In this document: positions 8,449 through 17,393 of the stretch, in pieces
Numbering within the stretch: the first letter of the stretch is position 1
Layout: every line of letters begins with the position of its first letter
Origin: Exiguobacterium sp. 9-2
GTDB taxonomy: Bacteria > Bacillota > Bacilli > Exiguobacteriales > Exiguobacteriaceae
Assembly (NCBI RefSeq): GCF_036287235.1
Contig: NZ_CP142850.1
Coordinates: forward strand, 1,018,001-1,082,000
Length of the DNA stretch: 64,000 bases
Reading direction: 5' to 3'
Position numbers and translations under genes: made by a program
The notes under the pieces: model-generated
Databases searched by the model: none
What the model saw: the letters and a program-made list of their open reading frames with translations, nothing else
Told to the model about the DNA's origin: nothing

Positions 8449-9453
8449 ATGAAACCACCACGCTTACAAAAAGGAGATAAGATTGCTATCGTCTCACCGG
8501 CGTCTGCAATTGCTGCATACGTGCCACGTCGTCTCGCTCGCGGTATCGCGACACTTGAAAAAATGGGGTTCGAGGTCGTCTTGATGCCGAACGCAACAGC
8601 TGTCCATAGTCATACGGCAGGAACGATCGGCGAACGGCTGCAAGATTTACATATGGCGTTTGCTGATCCGTCGATTAAGGCGATCATCTCGACAATCGGT
8701 GGGTTTAACTCGCACCAATTACTCGATGAACTTGATTATGAGTTGATCCGAAACAATCCGAAAATCTTCGTCGGATACAGTGATATCACCGCATTGTTTG
8801 CTGGCATCTATCAGAAAACAGGATTGACGACGTTCGTCGGACCCGCACTGCTGACGCAGTTCGGTCAATTCGATGGTCTTGATCCATATACGGAAGAGTC
8901 ATTCACTCGTACGTTCATGCAGACGGAACCGATCGGTCGGATCGAAGCATCGGAGGAGTGGACGGACGAGATTTTACGCTGGGACGTCGCAGATGACCGA
9001 AGACGAGAGCATCAAGTGAACGCGGGATATACGATCGTTAAGACCGGTGTCGCAGAAGGTCCGATTCTGACGGGGAACACGGGAACACTTTTGCTGCTTG
9101 CTGGGACACCATACTTGCCATCATTTGACGGTGTCGTCTTGATGCTTGAGGATGACGAAAGTGAGACACCAGAAACGATCGACCGGTATTTCACGCAATT
9201 GCGACACATGGGTGCGTATGACAAGATTGCGGCACTCGTCGTCGGACGCTTCCCGCGCAAAGTCGATTTTGATCCGGACTTCCCGCTCAAAGACATCATT
9301 CTGCGCGCGACGCGGGGCTATGATTTCCCAATCGTTCTCGATGCGGACTTCGGACATACGGATCCTGTTGTGACACTCGCGAATGGAATTCAAATTCGTG
9401 TCGAAGTAACAGATTCGGTGACACTTGATGTGTTAGAGGCAGCCGTCGAGTAA
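8449..9453 (+). CDS. LD-carboxypeptidase (peptidase family S66, LdcA/MccF-like)
   Basis: A serine peptidase that trims L,D-linked C-terminal residues of murein tetrapeptides during cell-wall recycling, or cleaves microcin-C-like adenylates in the MccF branch. The nucleophile elbow GYSDIT puts the catalytic Ser at residue 111. STIGGFNS (81-88) and a C-terminal FGHTDP, which supplies the catalytic His, are family hallmarks. No signal peptide is seen, so it is cytosolic. I start at the ATG 8449 because AAAGGGGG lies 6-8 bases upstream. The frame can be extended to 8380, but the added residues look non-coding. The split between LdcA and MccF activity cannot be settled here. Confidence 0.85.
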   Translation: MKPPRLQKGDKIAIVSPASAIAAYVPRRLARGIATLEKMGFEVVLMPNATAVHSHTAGTIGERLQDLHMAFADPSIKAIISTIGGFNSHQLLDELDYELIRNNPKIFVGYSDITALFAGIYQKTGLTTFVGPALLTQFGQFDGLDPYTEESFTRTFMQTEPIGRIEASEEWTDEILRWDVADDRRREHQVNAGYTIVKTGVAEGPILTGNTGTLLLLAGTPYLPSFDGVVLMLEDDESETPETIDRYFTQLRHMGAYDKIAALVVGRFPRKVDFDPDFPLKDIILRATRGYDFPIVLDADFGHTDPVVTLANGIQIRVEVTDSVTLDVLEAAVE

Positions 9454-9480
9454 AAAGGTCTGCACGATGCCCTGAAATTT

Positions 9481-9518
9481 GGTACACTGTACCATGGAAT
9501 CACGATCTTGAATCGTGA
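9481..9518. promoter_or_regulatory. Two small palindromes upstream of the cyclophilin gene
   Basis: GGTACACTGTACC (9481-9493) is a perfect 5-base inverted repeat with a 3-base centre. It is followed by TCACGAT-N5-ATCGTGA (9500-9518), a perfect 7-base inverted repeat. Neither has a T-tract. They could be an operator or a 5' leader hairpin. The function is unknown. Confidence 0.35.
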
Positions 9519-9556
9519 CGAATCTCTTGCTGAAAAGCACGAAAGGTTGGTCAAAC

Positions 9557-9994
9557 ATGCAAAAAACTGGTCATATCTTATTAGAAGATGGAAATAAAAT
9601 CGAATTCGAATTGTTCAACGATGAAGCACCGATCACGACTGAAAACTTCGAAAACCTTGCAAACTCGAACTTCTACGATGGATTGAACTTCCACCGTGTC
9701 ATCCCAGGCTTCGTCTCACAAGGCGGATGCCCAATCGGAAACGGTACAGGCGGTTCAGGAAAAACGATTCCTTGCGAAACGTCTACATCATACCCACACA
9801 AACACAAAGCGGGTTCACTTTCGATGGCACACGCTGGTCGTAACACTGGATCAAGCCAGTTCTTCATCGTACATGAGCCACAACCGCACCTCGACGGTGT
9901 ACACACAGTCTTCGGACAAGTGACTTCAGGTCTCGAACATGCACAAAAAATGAAGCAAGGCGCTGGCATCAAAGAAATCCGCGTCGAAGCATAA
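9557..9994 (+). CDS. ppiB: Peptidyl-prolyl cis-trans isomerase, cyclophilin type
   Basis: It catalyses proline isomerisation during folding and is cytosolic, since no signal peptide is seen. The cyclophilin core is intact: NFHRVIPGF contains the active-site Arg, followed by [16 protein letters not shown] and [12 protein letters not shown]. At 145 residues it matches bacterial PpiB. The ATG at 9557 is chosen because the product then starts right at the first family strand and GAAAGG lies 9-10 bases upstream. The longer in-frame start at 9515 overlaps a palindrome and lacks a good site. In B. subtilis ppiB also lies near ribT and scpA. Confidence 0.92.
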   Translation: MQKTGHILLEDGNKIEFELFNDEAPITTENFENLANSNFYDGLNFHRVIPGFVSQGGCPIGNGTGGSGKTIPCETSTSYPHKHKAGSLSMAHAGRNTGSSQFFIVHEPQPHLDGVHTVFGQVTSGLEHAQKMKQGAGIKEIRVEA

Positions 9995-10001
9995 GTTCTT
10001 G

Positions 10002-10040
10002 CTCCTCTTCAAACGTTTGAAGAGGAGTTTTTCTTTTTTT
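10002..10040 (+). terminator. Terminator of ppiB
   Basis: A perfect palindrome of 26 bases (10002-10027) is followed by a long T-rich tract. Confidence 0.92.
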
Positions 10041-10091
10041 AGAAGCGGGTACAATCAGTAAGGGAACTCAACTTGTAAAGGAGTGTTTGTC

Positions 10092-10619
10092 ATGCGTTTA
10101 GAAGGAAAACGAATCATCCAAGTCGTCAGCAATGACTTCGAGGATTTAGAATTATGGTATCCTGTCCATCGCTTACGTGAAGAAGGCGCGATCGTCGACA
10201 TCGTCGGTGAGAAGGCAGATGAGACGTATATTGGGAAGTACGGTGTTCCGATCAAATCGAATAAGACGTTTGATGAGATCAATCCAGCAGAATACGATGC
10301 GATTCTTGTTCCGGGTGGTTGGTCACCCGATCTGTTACGCCGCTTTGACTCTGTCCTGAACATGGTGCGTCATTTTGACCAGAACAAACAACCAATTGGT
10401 CAAATCTGCCACGCTGGTTGGGTGTTGATCTCTGCTGGCATCTTAAAAGGTGTTAATGTCACGAGTACGCCAGGAATCAAGGATGACATGACGAATGCAG
10501 GTGCGATTTGGCACGATGAAGCCGTCGTCGTCGACGGACATATCGTCTCGAGCCGTCGCCCGCCTGATCTACCAGATTACATGCGTGCTTTCATCCAAGT
10601 GATGGAAGAACAAGCATGA
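10092..10619 (+). CDS. DJ-1/PfpI family protein (PfpI endopeptidase-like)
   Basis: A second DJ-1/PfpI member in the window but of a different subgroup, 175 residues long and compact. The catalytic cysteine lies in GQICHAGW, with the family's acidic residue in FEDLELWYP near the N-terminus. It resembles the YraA/PfpI general stress subgroup (YfkM, YraA), for which protease, deglycase and chaperone roles have all been proposed. The ATG at 10092 has AAAGGAG eight bases upstream; a GTG three codons earlier is in frame but too close. It stands alone between two terminators. Confidence 0.85.
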   Translation: MRLEGKRIIQVVSNDFEDLELWYPVHRLREEGAIVDIVGEKADETYIGKYGVPIKSNKTFDEINPAEYDAILVPGGWSPDLLRRFDSVLNMVRHFDQNKQPIGQICHAGWVLISAGILKGVNVTSTPGIKDDMTNAGAIWHDEAVVVDGHIVSSRRPPDLPDYMRAFIQVMEEQA

Positions 10620-10626
10620 TTCAGAT

Positions 10627-10662
10627 GCAGGGGACGTCACATGACGGTCTCCTGCCTTTTTC
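10627..10662 (+). terminator. Terminator of the PfpI-like gene
   Basis: An imperfect hairpin (CAGG...CCTG arms with GTCA-TGAC inner pairing) is followed by TTTTTC. Confidence 0.65.
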
Positions 10663-10697
10663 ATGGATTATGAAAAAAATGCAGTAATTCTGTGTGA

Positions 10698-10768
10698 GAA
10701 GGTGTAGAATGAATGAGTCTCAGTCGTTCATGCTCCTGAGAGTTGTTGAAATTAGGAAGGTGTAGAAT
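10698..10768 (+). repeat. 13-base direct repeat ahead of ribT
   Basis: GAAGGTGTAGAAT occurs at 10698-10710 and again at 10756-10768, 58 bases apart. Between them is an imperfect inverted repeat (ATGAATGA...TCGTTCAT). The second copy contains the ribosome binding site of ribT. The meaning is unknown. Confidence 0.6.
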
Positions 10769-10771
10769 CAC

Positions 10772-11119
10772 ATGCTAGTAAAATATAAGAAGTTGAATGA
10801 ACGGACCGCGATGGGGCTGATCGCCTTTTCGTGCGAAGTGAAGGATCCGAAGTATTTGCTTGAAACGGTTCAAGCCTATGAACAGGAAGAAGACCAACGC
10901 TTGTATTTGTACAAACAAGATGAGGATTTCGTCGGTGTCATCGGGTTTCAATTAATGGATGGCCATGCTGAATTGAAACATATCGCATTATCACCGTCTT
11001 TCCGTGGAGAACGGATGTCGTATCTCCTACTCGATGAAGCAGCCAAACTTCTTCGAACGGATATTACGGGTGCGACCGAAGAGACGCAACGCCTCGTCGA
11101 CAAATGGAAAAATCAATAA
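10772..11119 (+). CDS. ribT: RibT-like GNAT acetyltransferase
   Basis: A 115-residue GNAT-fold protein. The start (MLVKYKKL...AMGLI) and the central acetyl-CoA strand-loop (LKHIALSPSFRGERMSYLLL, where RxxxxS forms the pyrophosphate loop) match RibT of B. subtilis, whose substrate is still unclear. Its place, downstream of ppiB and next to a DUF309 gene and scpA, also matches. In B. subtilis ribT closes the riboflavin operon. Here no other rib gene and no recognisable FMN riboswitch precede it. The ribosome binding site GGAAGG lies inside the second copy of a 13-base direct repeat. Confidence 0.8.
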   Translation: MLVKYKKLNERTAMGLIAFSCEVKDPKYLLETVQAYEQEEDQRLYLYKQDEDFVGVIGFQLMDGHAELKHIALSPSFRGERMSYLLLDEAAKLLRTDITGATEETQRLVDKWKNQ

Positions 11120-11121
11120 AA

Positions 11122-11156
11122 AGACCGGTCCATAGCTCAGATGGACCGGTCTCTTC
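11122..11156. terminator. Bidirectional terminator between ribT and the DUF309 gene
   Basis: A perfect 12-base stem (11122-11133 with 11141-11152) has an A run on its left and a weaker T-rich tract on its right. The stop codon of the convergent DUF309 gene (11137-11139) lies within the hairpin loop. Confidence 0.85.
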
Positions 11157-11601
11157 GGTTTTGTAGCGCTTCTTGTCGTGCCGTGACGACATCCGTACGA
11201 TCGCGCAAACGATGTTTATGCGTCACATAGTCGAGATCAGGTGCTGTCGCTTCCAGAGCGACGGTTCGGATGACGTCCGGGAAGACAGGTAACGGGATGT
11301 GCCGATAGACCTTATCCGTAAAATGGTCGCGATGATCGAGCAAATATGAGACGTCGATCCCGGACGCAATCAGCATAGCTCGGTGACGTTCGATCTTATC
11401 AAATGCTTTCGCATATGTCCGCTGTGCCCCAGTCGTATTGCCGCGGCGGTGATGATAGCGGGCGACGGCCAGCTGGATCAGACCGACAAGCGCCTCGTCC
11501 TGGCGTTGTCCTTCTTGCCAGACTTCCTCTAAGATTTCATGGCACTCGAAGTAATCGTGCCGGATGTTGAATTCAAATACGAATCGCTCGATCGGATTCA
11601 T
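11137..11601 (-). CDS. DUF309 domain protein (YpuF-like)
   Basis: A 154-residue all-helical protein with the DUF309 signature DYFECHEILEEVW (about residues 16-28). Its His and Glu residues are invariant in the family and look like a metal or ligand site. The biochemical role is unknown. B. subtilis YpuF holds the matching place between ribT and scpA but, as I recall it, on the same strand as its neighbours. Here the gene is inverted, convergent with ribT and divergent from scpA. An AGAGGTGA site precedes the ATG. Confidence 0.8.
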   Translation of the reverse strand: MNPIERFVFEFNIRHDYFECHEILEEVWQEGQRQDEALVGLIQLAVARYHHRRGNTTGAQRTYAKAFDKIERHRAMLIASGIDVSYLLDHRDHFTDKVYRHIPLPVFPDVIRTVALEATAPDLDYVTHKHRLRDRTDVVTARQEALQNRRDRSI

Positions 11602-11693
11602 GGAATCACCTCTTCCTTGGAATATAACATAGTCGAACCCACCAGTTGTATGGTATACTAAGGCGCAAAAAACGTTGATGGGCAGGGAGAATC

Positions 11694-12449
11694 ATGGAAT
11701 CATACAGTGTAAAGATGGATGCGTTTGAAGGCCCGCTGGACTTGCTGTTACACTTGGTTGGTAAATTAGAAATCGATATTTATGATATATCCGTTTCCAT
11801 GGTGACGGATCAATATGTGTCCTATATCCGTGCGATGCAGCATCTTGAACTAGATGTTGCTAGTGAATATCTTGTCATGGCAGCGACGCTGTTGCAACTG
11901 AAAAGCAAACAACTCTTGCCGATCGAACAGACGGAATACGATGAGATTCCTGATTTCGAGGAAGAACCGACACGAGAAGGTCTGATTCAACAGTTGATCG
12001 AGTATAAGGCATATAAGGAAGCAGCACTCGTCCTGAAAGAAAAGGAAGAGGCACGTCTTGAGCTATTTTCGAAACAACCAGAGGATTTGATGCGTTATCT
12101 CGACACGGACGCACAAGAGTATAATGGTACGTTATCACTGAGTGATTTATTACGTGCCTATGAAAAAATGCGCCAACGGGAAGCTTGGAAGGTACGTCGT
12201 TCGAAGACGGTCAAACGGGAAGAACGGTCGCTTGAGCAACAGATGGAGTCTGTCGCCCGTTACGTCGCGACGCGTGAGCGTACGACATTCTTTGGCTTTT
12301 TTGTGGAGCAGCCGACGGTCGAAGAACTGGTCGTCAGTTTCCTCGCCGTCCTAGAACTCGTGAAGCAACGCGTCATTGATTGTGAACAAATGACCGATGA
12401 CATTTTGTTGCGTAGCATGGTGAAGGAGGAGAGTCAGATTGGCGTATGA
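11694..12449 (+). CDS. scpA: Segregation and condensation protein A
   Basis: The kleisin subunit of the SMC-ScpA-ScpB condensin, which compacts and resolves the chromosome at replication origins. The N-terminal kleisin signature [12 protein letters not shown] (residues 10-21) and the helices that bind the SMC neck are present, as is the C-terminal winged helix that contacts the SMC head. Length 251 is normal. GGGAGA precedes the ATG. The last 11 bases overlap scpB, so the two subunits are translationally coupled. Confidence 0.95.
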   Translation: MESYSVKMDAFEGPLDLLLHLVGKLEIDIYDISVSMVTDQYVSYIRAMQHLELDVASEYLVMAATLLQLKSKQLLPIEQTEYDEIPDFEEEPTREGLIQQLIEYKAYKEAALVLKEKEEARLELFSKQPEDLMRYLDTDAQEYNGTLSLSDLLRAYEKMRQREAWKVRRSKTVKREERSLEQQMESVARYVATRERTTFFGFFVEQPTVEELVVSFLAVLELVKQRVIDCEQMTDDILLRSMVKEESQIGV

Positions 12450-13011
12450 ACAAATCATTGAAAGCTTGTTATTCGTCGTCGGCGATGACGGCATCGACCC
12501 ACGTGGTCTCAGTCAAGCACTAGAGATCAGTGAAGCGGCGGCGCGTGAACAGTTACTGGCTCTTCAGACGACGTTTGAAGCGGAGCAACGGGTGTTGCAA
12601 ATCGTAGAGTCGGGTGGCGTCTTTAAGATGGTGACACGAAAAGAGATGTCGCCGTATATTCAGGCGTATGCGGGTTCACTTGCAGAAGACTCCTTGTCTC
12701 GAGCAGCGATGGAGACACTCGTCATCATCGCGTACAAACAACCCGTCACGCGTGCTGATATCGAAGTCGTCCGTGGCGTCAAGACGGAACGCGTCATCCA
12801 TACGTTAAGTGCAAAAGGTTTGATTGAAGAAGCGGGACGCGCCAAAGGCGTTGGTCGCGCGAAATTGTATAAGACGACGGATCATTTCCTGGACCACTTT
12901 GGTCTGAATAGTATTGAGGAGTTACCACCACTCGAGTTCGAAGAAACGTTCGAATCAGATGGAGATCTCTTCTTCCGGAATGATCCTTCATTAGAGGAGA
13001 GAGTGAATTAA
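12439..13011 (+). CDS. scpB: Segregation and condensation protein B
   Basis: Dimeric partner of ScpA with two winged-helix domains (about residues 1-80 and 85-165). The conserved [21 protein letters not shown] segment links them. The start is a TTG at 12439, supported by AAGGAGG nine bases upstream inside scpA. No ATG occurs in frame nearby, and the product begins at the usual family position. The stop codon shares one base with the rluB start. In B. subtilis I recall ypuI, dacB, spmA and spmB between scpB and rluB; here they are absent. Confidence 0.94.
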   Translation: MAYEQIIESLLFVVGDDGIDPRGLSQALEISEAAAREQLLALQTTFEAEQRVLQIVESGGVFKMVTRKEMSPYIQAYAGSLAEDSLSRAAMETLVIIAYKQPVTRADIEVVRGVKTERVIHTLSAKGLIEEAGRAKGVGRAKLYKTTDHFLDHFGLNSIEELPPLEFEETFESDGDLFFRNDPSLEERVN

Positions 13012-13772
13012 TGGAACGGTTACAAAAAATCATCGCACAAGCAGGTGTCGCTTCACGGCGTAAATCAGAAGAATTGATCACAGCAGGTCGCGTTAAGGTC
13101 AACGGGAAAGTCATCACGGAGCTCGGAACGAAAGTTGGAGCGCGTGCTGAAGTCGAAGTCGATGGCGTCAAGCTCGAGCGGGAAGAACACGTTTATTACA
13201 TGCTGTATAAACCAACAGGTGTCGTCTCGACGGTTGAAGACGATAAGGGGCGTAAGACGGTCGTTGATCTCGTACCACCGGGACACCGTGTCTTCCCAGT
13301 CGGTCGTCTCGACTACAATACGAGCGGTCTTCTGTTGATGACGAATGACGGTGAATTCTCAAACCTTCTGCTTCACCCGAAGTATAAGGTACCGAAGCGT
13401 TACATCGTCAAAATCAAAGGCGTACCGGAATATTTCCACGTCAAAGGTCTTGAAAAAGGCGTCGTCTTGCCGGACGGCTTTAAGACAGGGAAAGCACGCG
13501 TCGAGATGCGTGACATCGATAAGAAGAAAAACACGGCTATCCTCGAAATGGTCATCTACGAGGGACATAACCGCCAAGTCCGTCAAATGGTCGAGACACT
13601 CGGTTCAGAAGTCTTGAAGTTGAAACGTGAACAGTTTGGTTTCTTGACACTGGCAGGTCTTACTTCTGGCGAGTGGCGTGAACTTTCAAAAAAAGAAGTC
13701 AATCAATTGCGTGAGCTAGCGGATCCAGCCGCTCCACCTACGAAAAGACGTAAGAACACAAAAAAACGTTAA
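13011..13772 (+). CDS. rluB: 23S rRNA pseudouridine synthase RluB
   Basis: It isomerises a uridine in 23S rRNA (position 2605 in E. coli numbering). An N-terminal S4 RNA-binding domain covers about residues 1-58. The RsuA-family catalytic domain follows, with GRLDYNTSGLLL carrying the catalytic Asp101. A Lys/Arg-rich tail ends the protein. Length 253 suits RluB, and the position before resA equals B. subtilis ypuL/rluB. The TAATG junction with scpB indicates coupling. Confidence 0.92.
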   Translation: MERLQKIIAQAGVASRRKSEELITAGRVKVNGKVITELGTKVGARAEVEVDGVKLEREEHVYYMLYKPTGVVSTVEDDKGRKTVVDLVPPGHRVFPVGRLDYNTSGLLLMTNDGEFSNLLLHPKYKVPKRYIVKIKGVPEYFHVKGLEKGVVLPDGFKTGKARVEMRDIDKKKNTAILEMVIYEGHNRQVRQMVETLGSEVLKLKREQFGFLTLAGLTSGEWRELSKKEVNQLRELADPAAPPTKRRKNTKKR

Positions 13773-13784
13773 TTTGTAAAGCGA

Positions 13785-13818
13785 GAAGCTCATCCTCCGG
13801 GTTGAGTTTTCTTTTTTT
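13785..13818 (+). terminator. Terminator after rluB
   Basis: An imperfect hairpin (AGCTCATCC with GGTTGAGTT) is followed by a T-rich tract with seven consecutive Ts. Confidence 0.75.
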
Positions 13819-13898
13819 GTGACAAAACGATTAACGAATTTCACATTTTATCAACGTTTAAGCGATTTCAAGTACAATATGGGTGGAGGCGGTAAAAT

Positions 13899-14489
13899 AT
13901 GAAAAAAACAAAACAAAATCCGGAAGAACGCTTAGCAGCGGCCCAGCAAAAAAAGAAGAAACGCTCCTTCTGGCGTCTGATGATCATGACGATGGTCTTG
14001 TTTGCAGGCGCAGTTGTCATCATGCAATTCGTCGATCAGGCGACACGCGATAAAAACGGACGTGTCATGGCAGGCGATGATGCTCCTGGTTTCGCGCTCG
14101 TCGATCTATACGGTGAGAAACAGCACTCAATGGATGAATACAAAGGAAAAGGACTTTTACTCAATTTCTGGGGTACATTCTGCGAACCATGTAAGAAAGA
14201 GATGCCTTTGATCAATGACAACTATCAGATGATGCAGGATCAAGGTGTCAATTTCGTAGCGGTCAATGTCGGAGAAACACCGGTTCGAGTCTCAAGCTTC
14301 ATCAAAGATATCGGCGGAACGGATTATCCGATCCTCATGGATACGAATAGTTCGGTCGAGAAGGCTTACGGGATCTACAACTTACCTGTGACGTTCATCA
14401 TCAACAAAAAAGGTGAGGTCGTCGAGAAATACGAAGGTGAGATTGATCAAGCGAAGCTGGAAGAGATGGTGAAGAAAGCGAACCAGTAA
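13899..14489 (+). CDS. resA: Thiol-disulfide oxidoreductase ResA
   Basis: A membrane-tethered thioredoxin-like protein that reduces apocytochrome c haem-binding cysteines on the outer face of the membrane. Lys-rich N-terminus, one membrane anchor at about residues 24-46, then the thioredoxin fold with the ResA-type active site CEPC (Cys95 and Cys98; the Glu between them is characteristic). GGAGGCGG precedes the ATG. It heads the resABC cytochrome c maturation set, 22 bases ahead of resB. A TACAAT -10-like hexamer lies about 28 bases upstream of the start, but no good -35 was seen. Confidence 0.94.
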   Translation: MKKTKQNPEERLAAAQQKKKKRSFWRLMIMTMVLFAGAVVIMQFVDQATRDKNGRVMAGDDAPGFALVDLYGEKQHSMDEYKGKGLLLNFWGTFCEPCKKEMPLINDNYQMMQDQGVNFVAVNVGETPVRVSSFIKDIGGTDYPILMDTNSSVEKAYGIYNLPVTFIINKKGEVVEKYEGEIDQAKLEEMVKKANQ

Positions 14490-14511
14490 CGCATCGAAGG
14501 GGGATTTAAGG

Positions 14512-16059
14512 ATGCAGGAGCAAGAAGATTTTAAACAACTGGACATGCGTTACGAGGAAGCAGAACTTCGTTCGAAACGTAAAAATCCATCTTGGATCGA
14601 CCGGGCATGGACGTTCTTCTCGTCCGTCAAGGTCGGGTTATGGCTGATCGGTCTGATCATCATCGCGAGTGGGGTCGGGACGATCTTCCCGCAAGAGATG
14701 TATATTCCGCAGGCAACACCACCGGAAGAATTTTATCAAAAAGAATACGGTACGGCAGGGGACATCTACTATACGTTAGGATTCCACAACCTGTTTGAAT
14801 CATGGTGGTACATCGGATTAATCACACTGTTACTCTTATCGATCATCATCGTGTCGATTGACCGCTTCTTCCCGCTCTACCGAGCATTGAAGAAACAACC
14901 GGTCATCCAGTCGGACCGTTTCATGAATGGTCAGCGATTTGGCGCTGAAGCGACTGGAGACGTCAAAAAAATCGATGCGATCGCACCGTTACTTGAGAAA
15001 AAGGGCTATAAAGTTCGTCGGCAAGACGGGGCGCTCTTAGCGGAAAAGCAACGTTTTGGACGATGGGGTCCTTACATCAACCATATCGGTCTTGTACTAT
15101 TCTTCGGAGGGGCGATGCTTCGGGTCGTACCGGGCATGCATGAAGATGAACTGCTTTGGCTACGTGAAGGAGAGACATTACCGATCGAGGCGACAGACAA
15201 CAAGTATTACTTGAAGAATGAGGCGTTCAATATCGAGTTTTATGATCCTGAGAAGGTGGACGCGAAATTCAAGAAATCACTTGAAGCAGCGGGCGGAAAT
15301 GTACCGAAAAACTACGACACGAAGATGACGCTCTATAAAAGAGTCGGAGAGACAAGTGATTTCAAACCGAAACTCGAAGAAGTCAAATCAGGTGAGACGG
15401 CAGTCAACCGTCCATTCGAATTCGATGATTTCCAAGTCTTCCAAGAACAATACGCGGCAGATCCAGAATTTAAGACGATGTCGTTTAGCATCGTCAACCA
15501 AAAGACAGGTAAAGTCGTGGATACGATCAAGGTCGATTTACGTGAACCAAAAGAGACATACAAGTTGAAAAACGGCTATGATGTCGAATTGAAGGATTTC
15601 TTGCCTGATTTCGTCGTCAAGGATGGACAGCCGACGACCAATTCTGGACGTCCTGTCAATCCGGCGTTCGTCTTTAATATCAAATCACCGGAGCACCCAA
15701 AAGGGGAGCGTAGTTTGATTGGTATCAAGCTGAATGTCGGTGGGGATGAGAACCAGTACAAGATGGCGTTTGCCGGTACGGAGCTCTCAAACATCTCAGG
15801 TGTCCGAATCAAGAAAGACTTGACGCTCCCATTCCTCTTTGCGGGTGGCATCATCTTCATGGCAGGTCTATTGATCGGGATGTACTGGCCGCACCGTCGT
15901 CTCTGGTTACGTGAGAAGAACGGTCGCATTCAGATTGCTGGATTTACGAATAAAAACGCAATAGGGCTTCAAAAAGAAGCCAATCTCGCGTTGACGGAAG
16001 TTGGTCTACCAGAACTTGAGGACCGACAAAAGTTGCGGGAAGAGGGGGAAGCTAAATGA
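14512..16059 (+). CDS. resB: Cytochrome c biogenesis protein ResB
   Basis: With ResC it forms the system II haem delivery and ligation complex (CcsBA type). Three membrane segments lie in the N-terminal part (about residues 37-57, 99-119, 178-198). A large extracytoplasmic domain follows, then one C-terminal membrane segment (about 440-462). Its start overlaps nothing, and its end overlaps resC by 4 bases. AAGGGGG precedes the ATG. Length 515 fits ResB of Bacillus. Confidence 0.93.
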   Translation: MQEQEDFKQLDMRYEEAELRSKRKNPSWIDRAWTFFSSVKVGLWLIGLIIIASGVGTIFPQEMYIPQATPPEEFYQKEYGTAGDIYYTLGFHNLFESWWYIGLITLLLLSIIIVSIDRFFPLYRALKKQPVIQSDRFMNGQRFGAEATGDVKKIDAIAPLLEKKGYKVRRQDGALLAEKQRFGRWGPYINHIGLVLFFGGAMLRVVPGMHEDELLWLREGETLPIEATDNKYYLKNEAFNIEFYDPEKVDAKFKKSLEAAGGNVPKNYDTKMTLYKRVGETSDFKPKLEEVKSGETAVNRPFEFDDFQVFQEQYAADPEFKTMSFSIVNQKTGKVVDTIKVDLREPKETYKLKNGYDVELKDFLPDFVVKDGQPTTNSGRPVNPAFVFNIKSPEHPKGERSLIGIKLNVGGDENQYKMAFAGTELSNISGVRIKKDLTLPFLFAGGIIFMAGLLIGMYWPHRRLWLREKNGRIQIAGFTNKNAIGLQKEANLALTEVGLPELEDRQKLREEGEAK

Positions 16060-17222
16060 ACATGCTTCAGTTGAGCAGTAATCTGCTCCTAACGTCATTC
16101 ATTGTCTACCTCGTCAGTACAGGTTTTTTCGCTGTTGCGACGAGTGGTAAAAAAGGTCCGACACGTTCTGGTAAGATCGCCTATACGCTCGCGATCATCG
16201 GTTTTCTTGCTCAGTTAGGGTATTTCTTTACGCGCTGGGCGGGTGCTGGACACGTTCCGGTCTCGAACTTATACGAATACACGACATTCTTTGGTATGAT
16301 GATGGTCCTTGGATTCTTAATCGTCTATGCCATCTATAAAAACAATGTCCTTGGCTTGATTGCAATGCCGGTTGCCTTGCTCGTCATCGCTTATGCGTCG
16401 ATGTTCCCGGATGAGGTCCAACCCTTGATTCCGGCACTTCAAAGTGTCTGGCTCAAAATCCACGTTACGACGGCAGCGCTCGGTGAGGGGATTCTCGCTG
16501 TCAGTTTTGCGACCGGATTGCTCTATCTGGTCCACGCGACGGATTTCAATAAAGAATCGAAAACACGGACATGGCTTGAGATCGTCATGTTCTCACTCGT
16601 TTGTGTCGTTGGTTACATCCTCGTCGGCCTCTTGTTCAAAGCAACAGGTTCTGCATCAACGATCGAATACGTCGCGAAGAATGGTGCGAAGATGACACAT
16701 GAATACACGATGCCGGTTCTGACAGGTCCTGAGAACGGAAAAGTCTTATCTGGTTCAGGTGCCGTCATTGAATTGCCGAACTTCTTGAATGCGAATAAGG
16801 TCAATACGGTCTTATGGTCAGTCATTGGTGGGGTCGTCTTATATGTGTTGCTACGTTTCGTAGTTCTCCGTAAGCGTGTCGCAGAGAGTCTGAAACCAAT
16901 CGCGCGGAAGATTGATTTAGAAACAGCTGATGAGATTAGTTACCGTGCGATCGCGATCGGTCTTCCGATCTTTATCCTTGGCGGATTAATCTTCGCAATG
17001 ATTTGGGCGCAAATGGCATGGAGCCGCTATTGGGGCTGGGACCCGAAAGAGGTTTGGGCACTGATCACGATGCTCTTCTACGTGTTCTATCTCCACATGC
17101 GCATCCAGCGTGGGTGGATCGGTAAAAAATCAGCATGGTTATGTGTTGGTGGTTTTGCTGTCATCATGTTCAACCTTGTCTTCGTCAACCTTGTCGTAGC
17201 GGGATTACACTCGTACGCATAA
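16056..17222 (+). CDS. resC: Cytochrome c biogenesis protein ResC (CcsA family)
   Basis: A polytopic membrane protein with eight or so hydrophobic segments. The haem-binding tryptophan-rich motif WGWDPKE is at residues 326-332, and it also has conserved external histidines. It presents haem for covalent attachment to apocytochrome c, working with ResB. The ATGA overlap with resB signals coupled translation. A terminator separates it from resDE. Confidence 0.93.
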   Translation: MNMLQLSSNLLLTSFIVYLVSTGFFAVATSGKKGPTRSGKIAYTLAIIGFLAQLGYFFTRWAGAGHVPVSNLYEYTTFFGMMMVLGFLIVYAIYKNNVLGLIAMPVALLVIAYASMFPDEVQPLIPALQSVWLKIHVTTAALGEGILAVSFATGLLYLVHATDFNKESKTRTWLEIVMFSLVCVVGYILVGLLFKATGSASTIEYVAKNGAKMTHEYTMPVLTGPENGKVLSGSGAVIELPNFLNANKVNTVLWSVIGGVVLYVLLRFVVLRKRVAESLKPIARKIDLETADEISYRAIAIGLPIFILGGLIFAMIWAQMAWSRYWGWDPKEVWALITMLFYVFYLHMRIQRGWIGKKSAWLCVGGFAVIMFNLVFVNLVVAGLHSYA

Positions 17223-17230
17223 GGAAAAGA

Positions 17231-17266
17231 AAAGCAGCGGATCCGGAAACGGTCCGCTGCTTTTTC
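17231..17266 (+). terminator. Terminator of resABC
   Basis: An 11-base perfect stem (17231-17241 with 17253-17263), with a GC-rich inner loop, ends in five Ts. Confidence 0.88.
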
Positions 17267-17393
17267 ATGTTTCTCTGACAAAAGAGTATCGTTTAGGGGA
17301 AATCAGCCAGTGCAAGCCATTCTTTTCGTTTCATAGTATACTAAAAGAGTAGTAGGATAGAGGAGTAGAGTTTAGTTTATAGGAGGAGACAGC

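Noticed and set aside
10620-10771. A possible FMN riboswitch before ribT
   Set aside because: The region is too short, and I cannot find the conserved multi-helix core of the RFN element.
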